A stretch of 64,000 nucleotides of DNA from Vibrio aquaticus (GCF_003970385.1 NZ_RXZH01000001.1:1183300-1247299); one strand, 5' to 3'. Positions 36,899 to 46,197 are shown, numbered from the stretch's first letter. Numbers and translations: made by a program. Notes: generated by a model not told the origin, from the letters alone.

Positions 36899-37803
36899 TG
36901 GTAATGTCTAACACAAATAATCATTCAAAGGTGCAGACAATGGATGCTGCAAAGCTTAAGAAAGCACGTGTAAGAAAAGATAATATTCTTAACGGCTTCG
37001 TGTGGGCATCGGCTGCGATGACGGTTGGATTTCTGTTTTGGATCATCTGGTACATTTTATCCAATGGTCTTCAGCATGTAGATTGGAACTTCATTACTGA
37101 TAACTACACGCGCACAGGAGAAGAGCACGGTATCTTCCCAATGATCGTATCAACCATCTACATGGTACTTGCCTCGATCGCAGTGGCGGCGCCTTTGGGT
37201 ATCATGACGGCCATCTACCTTACTGAATATGCAAAGGTTGGCAGCCGTTTAGTGAAAGTGATTCGTTTTTGTACCGAGTCACTCGCGGGTATTCCGTCAA
37301 TTATCTTTGGTCTGTTTGGTATGACCTTCTTTGTGGCGATTCTGGGGCTTGGCTTCTCGATTCTATCGGGTGCATTGACGCTGAGTATTCTGATTCTCCC
37401 GGTCATCATACGTACAACAGAAGAAGCGTTAATGGCAGTCTCACAAACCTACAGAGAAGGCTCTTATGGTTTGGGTGCATCAAAAATTTATACAATCTGG
37501 CGTTTGATTCTACCAAGTGCAATGCCAGGTATCTTAACTTCGGTCATTCTAAGTATTGGTCGTGTGATTGGTGAGTCAGCGCCGGTGTTCTTAACGGCGG
37601 GCATGGTGGCACGTATCCCAGAGTCGTTACTGGACTCAGGACGCACCCTAACGGTTCACCTTTACAAGCTGACAACAGAGCTCTTCACGGTTGAAGAGTG
37701 GAACCAAGCTTACGGAACAGCCACTGTGCTTATCGTAGTTGTCCTGTTGATCAATACCCTGACGAAACTGATTGCTAGACGTTTCAATACAGCAACTTAC
37801 TAA
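36898..37803 (+). CDS. pstA: Phosphate ABC transporter permease
   Basis: This 301-residue permease has six membrane helices and the coupling loop REGSYGLGASKIYTIWRLILPSAMPGI. A soluble N-terminal extension of ~40 residues precedes the first helix. It overlaps pstC by one base; a second ATG two codons downstream is possible. It is paired with PstC in the phosphate importer. Confidence 0.93.
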   Translation: MVMSNTNNHSKVQTMDAAKLKKARVRKDNILNGFVWASAAMTVGFLFWIIWYILSNGLQHVDWNFITDNYTRTGEEHGIFPMIVSTIYMVLASIAVAAPLGIMTAIYLTEYAKVGSRLVKVIRFCTESLAGIPSIIFGLFGMTFFVAILGLGFSILSGALTLSILILPVIIRTTEEALMAVSQTYREGSYGLGASKIYTIWRLILPSAMPGILTSVILSIGRVIGESAPVFLTAGMVARIPESLLDSGRTLTVHLYKLTTELFTVEEWNQAYGTATVLIVVVLLINTLTKLIARRFNTATY

Positions 37804-37864
37804 CGTTGACTGAGCTTTCTAAACCAGCAATCAAGACAGAATTTAAGATTTAAGAGAAACGAAA

Positions 37865-38614
37865 ATGAACAAATTTAATATTGAAAATCTAGACCTTTTC
37901 TACGGCGACAACCAAGCGCTAAAATCGATCAATCTGCCAGTGCCAGAGCGTCAAGTAACGGCGCTAATCGGTCCATCGGGTTGTGGTAAGTCAACGTTGC
38001 TGCGTTGTCTAAACCGCATGAATGATCTTATTGAAGGAGTGACCATCACGGGTCGCTTGGAAATGGATGGTGATGACATTTACGGAAACATCGATGTCGC
38101 TGACTTACGCATTAAAGTCGGTATGGTTTTCCAAAAGCCAAATCCATTCCCAATGAGCATTTATGAAAACGTTGCCTACGGTCTTCGCGCTCAAGGTATT
38201 AAAGATAAAAAACACATTGATGAAGTAGTAGAGCGCTCACTGCGTGGCGCCGCTTTGTGGGATGAGGTAAAAGATCGTCTTAAATCTCATGCATTTGGTT
38301 TGTCAGGCGGTCAGCAGCAGCGCTTATGTATTGCTCGTACGATTGCGATGGAACCCGATGTAATTCTAATGGATGAGCCTACTTCAGCACTTGACCCAAT
38401 TGCGACTCATAAAATTGAAGAGCTGATGGAAGAGCTGAAAAAGAACTATACGATTGTTATCGTGACACACTCAATGCAGCAAGCACGCCGTATCTCAGAT
38501 AGAACTGCATTCTTCTTGATGGGGGAGCTGGTTGAACACAATGATACGCAAGTGATCTTTAGTGAGCCTAAAGATGACCGCACTCGTGGCTATGTCAACG
38601 GTGACTTTGGTTAA
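37865..38614 (+). CDS. pstB: Phosphate ABC transporter ATPase
   Basis: This 249-residue ATPase has Walker [10 protein letters not shown], the PstB-type [18 protein letters not shown] segment, signature LSGGQQQR and Walker [14 protein letters not shown]. It powers phosphate uptake. No phoU follows; the operon ends here with a terminator, as in the second pst set of vibrios. Confidence 0.96.
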   Translation: MNKFNIENLDLFYGDNQALKSINLPVPERQVTALIGPSGCGKSTLLRCLNRMNDLIEGVTITGRLEMDGDDIYGNIDVADLRIKVGMVFQKPNPFPMSIYENVAYGLRAQGIKDKKHIDEVVERSLRGAALWDEVKDRLKSHAFGLSGGQQQRLCIARTIAMEPDVILMDEPTSALDPIATHKIEELMEELKKNYTIVIVTHSMQQARRISDRTAFFLMGELVEHNDTQVIFSEPKDDRTRGYVNGDFG

Positions 38615-38661
38615 TGAGTTTTACTGGCATATAAGATTATAACTATAAGCGATGGAACTTT

Positions 38662-38687
38662 GCCCCTCTATATGAGGGGCTTTTTTG
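38662..38687 (+). terminator. Terminator of the pst operon
   Basis: GCCCCTC (38662-38668) pairs with GAGGGGC (38674-38680), followed by six T. It separates the pst operon from the amyloid operon. Confidence 0.93.
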
Positions 38688-38721
38688 TGCCTAAAGGAAA
38701 GGCGAGACGTGTTTCACTTGT

Positions 38722-38757
38722 GTCTCATCTGTCTCATTGTACTGTCTCAGTTGAGAC
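38722..38757 (+). promoter_or_regulatory. GTCTCA repeat cluster, candidate enhancer-binding site
   Basis: GTCTCAT occurs at 38722-38728 and 38731-38737, and a palindrome GTCTCA-GT-TGAGAC lies at 38744-38757. A related imperfect copy (GAGAC-GT-GTTTC) stands at 38704-38715. The cluster is 50-105 bp upstream of the sigma-54 promoter, the usual place for an activator site. The likely binder is the enhancer-binding protein at the end of the same operon (46216-47571). Confidence 0.55.
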
Positions 38758-38808
38758 TGTCTTACCCCTTCTTTATTTCTAACTGTTTGACTAATTGGAA
38801 AAAAATTC

Positions 38809-38825
38809 TTGGCATAAGCGTTGCT
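38809..38825 (+). promoter_or_regulatory. Sigma-54 promoter of the fap-type operon
   Basis: TTGGCATAAGCGTTGCT matches the sigma-54 consensus YTGGCACGRNNNTTGCW at all but two positions; the GG of the -24 element and the GC of the -12 element have the correct spacing. Transcription would start near 38836, ~30 nt before the first gene, which has AGGGA as its ribosome-binding site. Confidence 0.82.
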
Positions 38826-38865
38826 GTACCTAATGTGAATCATCGTTGGATTCAGGTTAGGGATA

Positions 38866-39414
38866 ATGCAAAAAGAAACTTTGTTAATTGCGAGCATATT
38901 GAGTCTTCACGTCTCAGCACAAGATTTGGTCACGATAGGGCCGTCCACGTTTCAAGGGGCGGAAGGCGCTATTGCGATCAATTTAGCGGCTGGCGATCAC
39001 AATATTCAGGGCAATAGCTTTGTTTACTCTGCGGAAGCGGATTACGAACTCACCATTGTCTCTTCACCGCAAAATTCAGTTCTTACTAATTCAGCTTCCT
39101 CATCTATCGAATCAGGTGCATTCGACAATGCTGGTGGCTATATCAGCGCAAACCTAGCCGCTGGGAACAGCAACCAACAACAGAACGTCATCATTTTCGC
39201 TCCCGGTTCAGAAGTGAATTGGGAAGTGGCTGATCTTAGCTCTCAGTCAGCAGCCATCTCTGAAAGTGGATATTCAGAATTGGGCCTTGACCTGTCAGCT
39301 GAGATTGATTCGCATGCGCTTAATGGAGCGAGCGGAGTGATACAAATGAGCCAAATCGCCGGTAGTGGCAATACCGTGCGTAATACATTCCAAATGCCAA
39401 CAACCATAAATTGA
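38866..39414 (+). CDS. Minor Fap-type amyloid subunit (FapB-like)
   Basis: This 182-residue exported protein has a signal peptide ending near VSA. It has three Fap-type repeats: FQGAEGAIAINLAAGDHNIQ, AFDNAGGYISANLAAGNSNQ and ALNGASGVIQMSQIAGSGNTV. The core G-N-x-A-A-G-x-x-N-x-Q pattern is that of Pseudomonas FapB and FapC. There is no cysteine. It precedes the large repeat protein by 26 bp and is the first gene after the sigma-54 promoter. By analogy with FapB or CsgB it may nucleate the fibre. It could also be the counterpart of another minor subunit, since repeats are shared among them. Confidence 0.72.
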   Translation: MQKETLLIASILSLHVSAQDLVTIGPSTFQGAEGAIAINLAAGDHNIQGNSFVYSAEADYELTIVSSPQNSVLTNSASSSIESGAFDNAGGYISANLAAGNSNQQQNVIIFAPGSEVNWEVADLSSQSAAISESGYSELGLDLSAEIDSHALNGASGVIQMSQIAGSGNTVRNTFQMPTTIN

Positions 39415-39440
39415 ACTCAATGAAATGAGGAAAAAACACC

Positions 39441-42400
39441 ATGGAAAAACAATGGAATAAGGTACCGTTAGCGGTCATCATCGGAACGATCCTATCAGCG
39501 CCAGCCTATGCAGATGGACTCGAAGTGGAGGCCAACAATCTGCAGGTTTCTGCTGATAACTGGGTGGATGTGACATTCGATTCTAATAATGTTAGTGATT
39601 CGGGGATCACTAACAATGCTTCATTAAGTGGTGGGGCATTTGATGGCGCGAAAGGGGTGGTTCACTCCAACGTCGCGGCGGGCTTTTATAACCAAGGCAG
39701 TAACCAAGCTTCAATGGGAACGCGTGCTGAAGGTAACTCCGATGAAGCGGCATCTGTGAGAGCGGCCTCTGCGCAAGGTAGCAGTGGTGAAAACCTAGCA
39801 ATGCAGAAAGACTTTGGTGGTGATGATGATAACAGTGCGACGCTAGATGGCGCGTTTAACGAAGCTAAAGGCATTATCGGGACGAACATTGCTGCGGGTG
39901 TATCAAACCTTCAGACCAATAATGTCGCGATGGGTAACGCAGAAGATGCGAGTAAATTGACCTTAACCGCAGCGTCAAATCAATCTTTAGGTTTTGCTCG
40001 CTCAGAAGGTGGTGAGGTTGAAGGCAATACTATCGAATCACTTGGTGCGGATAATGTGGCTAATGTTCAGGGGGGAGCTTTTGATGGTGCAAACGGTGTT
40101 GGTGGCGCTAACGTTGCCTCCGGCATGGCAAACCAGCAAGCAAACTCTGTCGCTTTAGCCAATTTTGTTACAGTCGGCTCGGGCGACCCATCTGAAGGCG
40201 AGGCAGCCGTCAATATCGGTGAGGCATTGGATGGACTGCCAGACAACACGAACAATAAACAACCTCTGGACAACCAAACCGAAGTAACACAAGTGACTCT
40301 GAGCTCGAAAGGCACGCAGAGCTTAGATGGGAATAGTGTTGTGGTTGATGGCGACCCGTACCATTTCCAAAACAATACGTCATTTGTCTCTCAGGTGTTT
40401 AACTCAGTGAAAGGTATCTTTGGTCTTAACGTAGCATCTGGTGATCTGAACGCACAGAGCAATAATGTCACACTTGGCGTAACGGCCCTTCCTGAACCAG
40501 ATACTGGCAGTAACGTGAATGTCAACGCGCTTGCCGATCAGATGGTACAAAACAATTCTGTTAGTTACACCAACAATAAGGGCAACAGCAATGGGCCATC
40601 GACTAACGATGCGTCTATTTCTAACAGTTTCGTTGGAGCCAACGGTATTTTGGGTGCGAACGCCGCCGCAGGCCAAAACAATGCGCAAACCAACAACGTT
40701 TCAGTTGCAGTGACTGAGCCAAATGGGAACGGTCCTGTAGATGCGGTGAGTGTTATTGCCTCATCCAATCAATCTGTCTCATCGAATTCACTCACTCAAA
40801 CTGAAAATGCGTCGCTTGGTCAAGTCACGAACAACGCAACCATTAAAGACGGTTCTTTCTCTGGTTCGCAAGGCATCGTTGGTGCAAATGCTGCGGCCGG
40901 GCAGTTTAATGCTCAGTCGAACCAAGTGAGTGTTGCTTCAGTGGCTGGTTGGATTGACTCGCAATCAGATAACAGTGGCGTTGTACAGGCAAGCTCTAAA
41001 CAAACGGTCGCAGGCAACTCGATCACGACAGCTGATGTTGGAGATTATGAAGCGTCGTCGAACGCGACGTTAACAGGTAACGCATTAGACAATATTACCG
41101 GTATTACAGGTGCAAATATCGCGGCAGGCCAAGGTAATGCTCAAACAAACAACGTTGCAATGAGCAGTGCGTTTGGCGACGTCGATTCATCGGATGTATT
41201 GGCTCAGAGTGAACAAACGGTTACTCAGTCCGATATTGGTTCGGGTAGTAATTCAGACCTAACTTCTAGTGCAACGATTAGTTCAAACTTTGATAGTGAT
41301 GTGACAGGAATCATGGGTGTCAATGTGGCTTCCGGTCAGTCCAACGTTCAATCAAATAACGTCGCATTAGCGTCGTACAATGATCAGAACGAATCTACAG
41401 CTGATAAGCTCCAAGTTGAAGCATCGAGCACTCAGGATGTAACGTCAAATGATGTCTTTGCAAGTGGCAATGGTTACATTGATAACGACGCAACAATTAA
41501 TGGTTCATTTACAGGTGGTGTGAGTGGTGTTGTGGGCGTCAACGTAACATCAGGACAAGCCAATGCAGCTAGTAACAACGTCGCACTTGGTTTGTATGCG
41601 AGCAATGCTCAAGATGACTCTCAAGGGGACTTAATTAAAGCGAAGGCGAGCTCAGATCAATCTGTCGTGGGTAATACCAATACGATTTCTGATGGAGATG
41701 AAGCACCAATCACCAATACTGCTTCAATCAATAACTCGTTCACTGGTGGTGTATCAGGTGTTGTCGGTGTGAATAACGCAGCTGGTCAAGGTAATGCTCA
41801 GGCAAACAACGTCGCAATTGCATTGGATGAAGCCTTTGATGATGGTGCGGGCGCAGGCTCTGTTATCGCTGCATCGAATCAAGATGTGATCAGCAACAAT
41901 ACCGCTGCAGACATTACCGAAGGCATTGCGGTAGACAATCAGGCGACGCTCAATGGTTCATTTACGGGAACCTCGGGCATTGTTGGCGCTAACCTGTCAT
42001 CGGGTCAAACGAACGCACAAGCGAACAACGTTGCGATCAGTAATGGCTCTGGTGGCGGAGCGACTAACCCATTTGATGAGAATGGCATCCAAACGACATC
42101 GGGCTTCAGTGGTGTGTTGGCTGCGAGCGTTCAAGAAATCGATGGTAGTGATGTCTCGCTAGGTGCGAACGCTGATCTTCAAGTTTCTGAGAATAATGCC
42201 GCTCTTACTGGCTCGTTTGATGGCTCAAGCGGTATTGTTGGAGCCAACGTTACCGCGGGTCAAGCGAATGCGCAGTCTAACAATGTAGCGATGGCGGCTG
42301 ATGGCCAGTCTGGTATGCAAGATGGTGTGTTAGCAGCAGCTGCTGTGAGCTTGCAAGAGTTTGATGAAGTTGACGTATCTCTAGGCAGTGGATTCAAAAA

Positions 42401-43271
42401 CGAAGCGGCATTATCTGGCTCGTTTAACAACGGGACAAAAGGCATCGTAGGAGCGAACGTTTCTTCAGGTCAAGCTAATGCGCAAACCAACAATGTGGCA
42501 CTGTCATCTAACGATGGACAGCCATCAGTCGCTGTTGCAGGTAGTGCGCAAGTTATCGGCGCTCAGCTAAATGGCGCGGGAACAGGTAATACGGGTACCA
42601 ATAACCCAATGACGGTGACTAACCAATTGTTTGCAAGTGAAGCGACATTGTCAGATTCGTTCACAGAAGCTAAAGGTATTTTAGGTGTTAACGTGGCATC
42701 AGGTCAGCTAAACGCTCAGGCTAACAATGTGGCTGTATCGGTTACCGGTACAGATGCTGGTGCTCCAACAGGTGCTATCAATGTTCAAGCCGCGGTAATC
42801 AATGAAGTGAACTACAACGCCACGGGCGCTTACACCGCAGTACTTGGTGATAACGCGTTTAACAAAGCTACTGGTGTTATAGGTACTAACTTGGCGGTTG
42901 GTGTCGCGAATGGACAAAGCAACAACGTCGCGATGCAGATTGCGGATGGTAACCAATCAGGTCCTGCCGTTGCAGCGAATATCCAAGGTTCATTTGCCAA
43001 TGGCGCAGCAACAAGAACGACAGATGGTACGGTTGATGTTGATGGAATGGCTGAGTTCGCAGGACTAGCCGTTGAAAGTGTTCAACTTAGCTCGTTCGCA
43101 GTGTCTGATGATGGTACAGGTACCAACAGCGCGCTTGTTAGCGTAGGTAACACGGCAACAATCAACAACAGCTACAATGGCGCAACAGGTGTTATTGGCG
43201 TCAACGTAGCGTCTGGTTTGGGTAACCTACAAAGCAACAATGTTACGCTTGTCGCTTCTCGCGGCAACTAA
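39441..43271 (+). CDS. Giant Fap-type functional amyloid protein (FapC-like, 16 repeats)
   Basis: This 1276-residue exported protein has a signal peptide ending PAYA. The rest consists of 16 imperfect repeats of ~35 residues with the core GIVGANVAAGQxNAQSNNVA, separated by linkers of variable length, several of which carry a second weaker motif (ASSNQxVxxN). The core equals that of Pseudomonas FapC (GVNVAAGDFNQQ type), where only three repeats are usual. It is rich in Asn, Ser, Gly, Ala and Gln, has no cysteine and very few aromatic residues, and is acidic. The CxxC seen at the end of some FapC proteins is missing. It should be the main fibre subunit, secreted through the FapF-like barrel. 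A strong hairpin follows the gene. Confidence 0.85.
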   Translation: MEKQWNKVPLAVIIGTILSAPAYADGLEVEANNLQVSADNWVDVTFDSNNVSDSGITNNASLSGGAFDGAKGVVHSNVAAGFYNQGSNQASMGTRAEGNSDEAASVRAASAQGSSGENLAMQKDFGGDDDNSATLDGAFNEAKGIIGTNIAAGVSNLQTNNVAMGNAEDASKLTLTAASNQSLGFARSEGGEVEGNTIESLGADNVANVQGGAFDGANGVGGANVASGMANQQANSVALANFVTVGSGDPSEGEAAVNIGEALDGLPDNTNNKQPLDNQTEVTQVTLSSKGTQSLDGNSVVVDGDPYHFQNNTSFVSQVFNSVKGIFGLNVASGDLNAQSNNVTLGVTALPEPDTGSNVNVNALADQMVQNNSVSYTNNKGNSNGPSTNDASISNSFVGANGILGANAAAGQNNAQTNNVSVAVTEPNGNGPVDAVSVIASSNQSVSSNSLTQTENASLGQVTNNATIKDGSFSGSQGIVGANAAAGQFNAQSNQVSVASVAGWIDSQSDNSGVVQASSKQTVAGNSITTADVGDYEASSNATLTGNALDNITGITGANIAAGQGNAQTNNVAMSSAFGDVDSSDVLAQSEQTVTQSDIGSGSNSDLTSSATISSNFDSDVTGIMGVNVASGQSNVQSNNVALASYNDQNESTADKLQVEASSTQDVTSNDVFASGNGYIDNDATINGSFTGGVSGVVGVNVTSGQANAASNNVALGLYASNAQDDSQGDLIKAKASSDQSVVGNTNTISDGDEAPITNTASINNSFTGGVSGVVGVNNAAGQGNAQANNVAIALDEAFDDGAGAGSVIAASNQDVISNNTAADITEGIAVDNQATLNGSFTGTSGIVGANLSSGQTNAQANNVAISNGSGGGATNPFDENGIQTTSGFSGVLAASVQEIDGSDVSLGANADLQVSENNAALTGSFDGSSGIVGANVTAGQANAQSNNVAMAADGQSGMQDGVLAAAAVSLQEFDEVDVSLGSGFKNEAALSGSFNNGTKGIVGANVSSGQANAQTNNVALSSNDGQPSVAVAGSAQVIGAQLNGAGTGNTGTNNPMTVTNQLFASEATLSDSFTEAKGILGVNVASGQLNAQANNVAVSVTGTDAGAPTGAINVQAAVINEVNYNATGAYTAVLGDNAFNKATGVIGTNLAVGVANGQSNNVAMQIADGNQSGPAVAANIQGSFANGAATRTTDGTVDVDGMAEFAGLAVESVQLSSFAVSDDGTGTNSALVSVGNTATINNSYNGATGVIGVNVASGLGNLQSNNVTLVASRGN
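39612..43259 (+). repeat. 16 Fap-type protein repeats
   Basis: Repeat units begin with an N-N-A-S/T-L/I strand, then S/A-F-x-G, a G-I-V/I-G-x-N turn and a final N-A-Q-x-N-N-V-A strand. Repeats 5-14 are the most regular; repeats 1-4 and 15-16 are more diverged. Codons differ between copies, so the DNA is not a recent tandem duplication. Confidence 0.88.
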
Positions 43272-43292
43272 CTACATGGTGTAAATATCGAA

Positions 43293-43318
43293 ATGCCCTC
43301 TTCGGAGGGCATCCTTTT
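43293..43318 (+). terminator. UUCG-capped intercistronic hairpin after the amyloid gene
   Basis: ATGCCCTC (43293-43300) pairs perfectly with GAGGGCAT (43305-43312) around a TTCG tetraloop, followed by a short CCTTTT. The weak U tract suggests a partial terminator or 3'-end stabiliser, so the subunit mRNA would exceed that of the assembly genes. Confidence 0.7.
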
Positions 43319-43334
43319 AAGCTTAAGGAAAAGT

Positions 43335-44024
43335 ATGAAATTTTGTCTTTTGATTGCTGGATTCTGTATATCGACGTTGACTCACGCAGCAACGGTTCAT
43401 CTTGATGGACTTGTGCCTGGTGTGGGCTCGATGCAAAAAGAGGTGGTCAGCATCAAAGAGAGAAAGTTTCTAAATATTGTTAGGCAACAGACGGATTTTT
43501 CTTGCGGAGCTGCTTCTCTGGCGACCTTGCTACGCTATGGCTACAACATCGACACTGATGAGCAGAAAGTGATGAATGGTATGTTTCAGGTGTCGGATGC
43601 GAATGCTGCAAGAAAACTCGGTTTTTCGATGTTGGATATCAAAAACTATGTCGAACAAGGCTTAGGTATGAGGGTGCAAGGGTACAATATTCCAGCGGAC
43701 AAACTGAGCGCTTTGCCTATCCCAACCATCGTATTGTTGGACATTAAAGGCTACCGTCATTTCGTTGTGTTAAAGAGGGCGGACAAGAATGGCAATGTGT
43801 ATATTGCTGATCCTGCGCTTGGCAATCTGACCATGTCTATTGAGCAATTTACTCAGGGTTGGCAGGGAGTTGTCTTGGCTGTGGTGGGGCAAGGTTACGA
43901 TCAAAGTTCACCTTTGGCGATACCTTCTCCTCCGCTTACCGTCCGCTCACTTGACGATCAATTCGCCCCTGTTACGGCCTTCAATTTGTTGGATTTTGGT
44001 TTCAGTGCGTCGGAGTTATTCTAA
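43335..44024 (+). CDS. fapD: C39-like cysteine peptidase (FapD-like)
   Basis: The protein has 229 residues from the ATG at 43335 after AAGGAAA; an earlier in-frame ATG at 43293 lies in the hairpin and has no ribosome-binding site. A signal peptide (~18 residues) leads into a papain-fold C39 domain. The catalytic set is intact: Gln51 and Cys57 in RQQTDFSCGAAS, His142 in GYRHFVVL and Asp159 in IADPALG. In Pseudomonas FapD is a periplasmic C39-type peptidase needed for Fap secretion. Position between the main subunit and the FapE/FapF-like genes matches the fap order. Confidence 0.87.
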   Translation: MKFCLLIAGFCISTLTHAATVHLDGLVPGVGSMQKEVVSIKERKFLNIVRQQTDFSCGAASLATLLRYGYNIDTDEQKVMNGMFQVSDANAARKLGFSMLDIKNYVEQGLGMRVQGYNIPADKLSALPIPTIVLLDIKGYRHFVVLKRADKNGNVYIADPALGNLTMSIEQFTQGWQGVVLAVVGQGYDQSSPLAIPSPPLTVRSLDDQFAPVTAFNLLDFGFSASELF

Positions 44025-44035
44025 AAGGGGTTACC

Positions 44036-44710
44036 ATGAACAATACATGTTTAGCTGCTTGTCTTTTCGTTTGTTTTCAAGCTAACGCCGCGGTTGATTG
44101 GCAGTCAATGCAGGCGACGTTAGTAGATGAAAATGAGTTGTCGACCATGCGGGGTAAGTATCGTGTTGCACGGTCAGGAGAAGACCTCTATTTTGGCGTT
44201 CGAATGATCACTCATTGGAGCGACTCTAACTCATCTGGTTCGGCTGGCATGGATGTTGTTATCGATGGAAGAAGCGTCAGCGTTACCCCACTAGATGGTA
44301 GCGACCTACAAAATAATGTTGATGATGGCGGCATTCATGGTAACGGTTCTGGAATGGTGCAACTGGTCCAAATTGCTGGTAACGGAAACTCAGCGAGCAA
44401 TGCCTCAGAGCTAAAAATCGTCAACAGTAGTGGGCTCAATTCAACGTCGTTATCGGACTCGTCACAAGTGGAATATTACCAAGTTTCTGGCGGAGAAAAC
44501 CGAGTCGGCTATAAAGTGACGATTGGAGAAAGCATCGCGATTCAAGAAATTCGCAGCCTTAAATCAGCGCATGGCGCTTATCAAGGAATCAAACTTAGAG
44601 GTGATGACCTTGTTGTTCAAAACCAAATGTTGATGGAAGTCAAAATTCCTGACTCGTGGAAGCAAAATCGAGACTTAATGATATCTCACTCATTACTAAA
44701 GGGTTTATAA
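44036..44710 (+). CDS. FapE-like exported protein
   Basis: This 224-residue protein starts 12 bp after the C39 gene behind AAAGGGG. A signal peptide ends QANA. An N-terminal ELSTMRGKY element is followed by a predicted beta-rich domain with one weak Fap-type repeat (GIHGNGSGMVQLVQIAGNGNSASNA). Pseudomonas FapE sits at the same place in its operon, is exported and is found in fibres in small amounts. Assignment is by position and repeat; sequence support is limited. It could also be a chaperone like FapA. Confidence 0.6.
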   Translation: MNNTCLAACLFVCFQANAAVDWQSMQATLVDENELSTMRGKYRVARSGEDLYFGVRMITHWSDSNSSGSAGMDVVIDGRSVSVTPLDGSDLQNNVDDGGIHGNGSGMVQLVQIAGNGNSASNASELKIVNSSGLNSTSLSDSSQVEYYQVSGGENRVGYKVTIGESIAIQEIRSLKSAHGAYQGIKLRGDDLVVQNQMLMEVKIPDSWKQNRDLMISHSLLKGL

Positions 44711-44808
44711 GCTAACCGCATGCGCTTCCCATTTTAATCTCACTTTCGAGACAGCGCTAACTCATAAATTAATTTAACATCTAGCGAGTTCATATCCAGG
44801 AGGTGAAT

Positions 44809-46197
44809 ATGAAAAAGAGCTCGCTTACGATAGGTTGTCTTATAGCAACGGCTAGCCCTGTCTTGTATGTGCATGCTAATGATCAAGTTGAAGCTTTGTC
44901 CCAGCAACTGGCTGAGCAAAAAGCAGCAAATGACGCTTTGAAAGCGCAGTTGCAGCAGCAACAGCAGGTGATGCAGCAGGTTATTCAAGCGGTTAATAAT
45001 CATCAGCAAGTGTTGATTAATCACCAGGGAAACATTGACACTCTAGTTCAAAAAAATCAGCGTGTTTCGGCAGAAATGCGAGCACAGCTTGGTGATGATA
45101 AGACTTCAAATACACTATCTCGCCCAGAAAAAGTGGTGTTGGATTCGAACGCGGATACGGCTTCCGAGGCTCGCCCTGAAACGCAGACAGCCAGTAATCA
45201 AACTTCACCTCCCAAGCCAATTAATGCCACCAAACCTCAAGAGTCGAGCCAAAAAAGTCGTAGCGCAGAAGATGTTTATCAAGAAGCGGGTAATGTATTT
45301 ACCCGAAAGTTCACTTTGGAAACCGCGTTCCGATATAGCTACTTTGATCGTAAAGATCTCGCGTTGAGTGGTTTTCTGGCGCTCGACTCTATTTTCCTTG
45401 GTGATATTAATTTGGATAGAGTGCGCTCGAATACATTCAATATGGATTTTTCAGGGCGATATACCATCGATGATCGTTGGCAGGCAGAGCTGAGTATTCC
45501 GACGGTTTATCGTTGGTCAGACTATGAAACGGTTGGCCAAAATAACTCCAGTGATGGCTTAGAGTCAGGTAAAGTCTCAAGCTCAGGTATTGGTGATATC
45601 AGTGCTGGTATTTACTATCGAGTGCTAAAAGAAACCTCTGATTCCCCGGATCTGGTTTGGAATTTTCGCGTGACGGCTCCAACAGGCAAAGACCCGTATG
45701 GCATTGCCACCTCTTCTTCTCAATCCGGTAACCTAAATGTCCCAGATGACTTGCCAACAGGCAATGGAGTATGGGGATTAGGCACGGGCATTTCTATTGT
45801 CAAAACCTATGATCCTGCCATCGTTTTTTTGAACCTAAATTATACCCATCAGCTTGAAGAGCAGTTTGGCGACATTAGCAGCGCTGATGGCAATCAATCA
45901 GGCAGCGTCAAGCTAGGAGATAGCTGGGATTATGGTTTAGGTGTGGCCTTTGCGATCAGTGAGCGGATGAGCTTGGCCATTAACTTTAGCCAATCGATGA
46001 GCAGTACCTCGAAACAAAAACTCGATGGTGGTGATTGGATTGAAGTGATTGGCAGTGATGGGAATAGTGCCACGTTAGGCATAGGATCAACCATGGCTCT
46101 TTCAAAGAATCTGAGCATGGTTACGCAAGTCAGTTCTGGGTTAAGTGATGATGCCGCTGATTATGCGATTAGTGTCCGTTTTCCTTACCGATTCTAA
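44809..46197 (+). CDS. fapF: Outer-membrane amyloid exporter (FapF-like)
   Basis: The protein has 462 residues from the ATG at 44809, which follows a perfect AGGAGGTGA ribosome-binding site; the GTG at 44803 is inside that site. A signal peptide ends near VHA. Residues ~25-90 form a Gln-rich coiled coil (EALSQQLAEQKAANDALKAQ), followed by a Pro/Ser/Gln linker to ~155 and a ~300-residue beta-barrel ending in Phe (RFPYRF), the outer-membrane protein signature. This is the layout of FapF, whose trimeric barrel with a coiled-coil N-terminus secretes Fap subunits. Confidence 0.87.
   Translation: MKKSSLTIGCLIATASPVLYVHANDQVEALSQQLAEQKAANDALKAQLQQQQQVMQQVIQAVNNHQQVLINHQGNIDTLVQKNQRVSAEMRAQLGDDKTSNTLSRPEKVVLDSNADTASEARPETQTASNQTSPPKPINATKPQESSQKSRSAEDVYQEAGNVFTRKFTLETAFRYSYFDRKDLALSGFLALDSIFLGDINLDRVRSNTFNMDFSGRYTIDDRWQAELSIPTVYRWSDYETVGQNNSSDGLESGKVSSSGIGDISAGIYYRVLKETSDSPDLVWNFRVTAPTGKDPYGIATSSSQSGNLNVPDDLPTGNGVWGLGTGISIVKTYDPAIVFLNLNYTHQLEEQFGDISSADGNQSGSVKLGDSWDYGLGVAFAISERMSLAINFSQSMSSTSKQKLDGGDWIEVIGSDGNSATLGIGSTMALSKNLSMVTQVSSGLSDDAADYAISVRFPYRF

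Noticed and set aside
39610..42956. Several antisense open frames of 60-100 codons inside the amyloid gene
   Set aside because: They follow from the biased codons of the repeats, overlap a clear coding gene and have no ribosome-binding sites or protein-like sequence.
39612..43259. CRISPR array or VNTR DNA repeats
   Set aside because: The periodicity is in the protein; unit length varies and synonymous codons differ between copies, with no identical direct repeats.
39441..43271. RTX toxin or trimeric autotransporter adhesin
   Set aside because: There are no GGxGxDxUx nonapeptides, no YadA-type anchor and no type I or V secretion partner; the repeat core and neighbours fit Fap instead.
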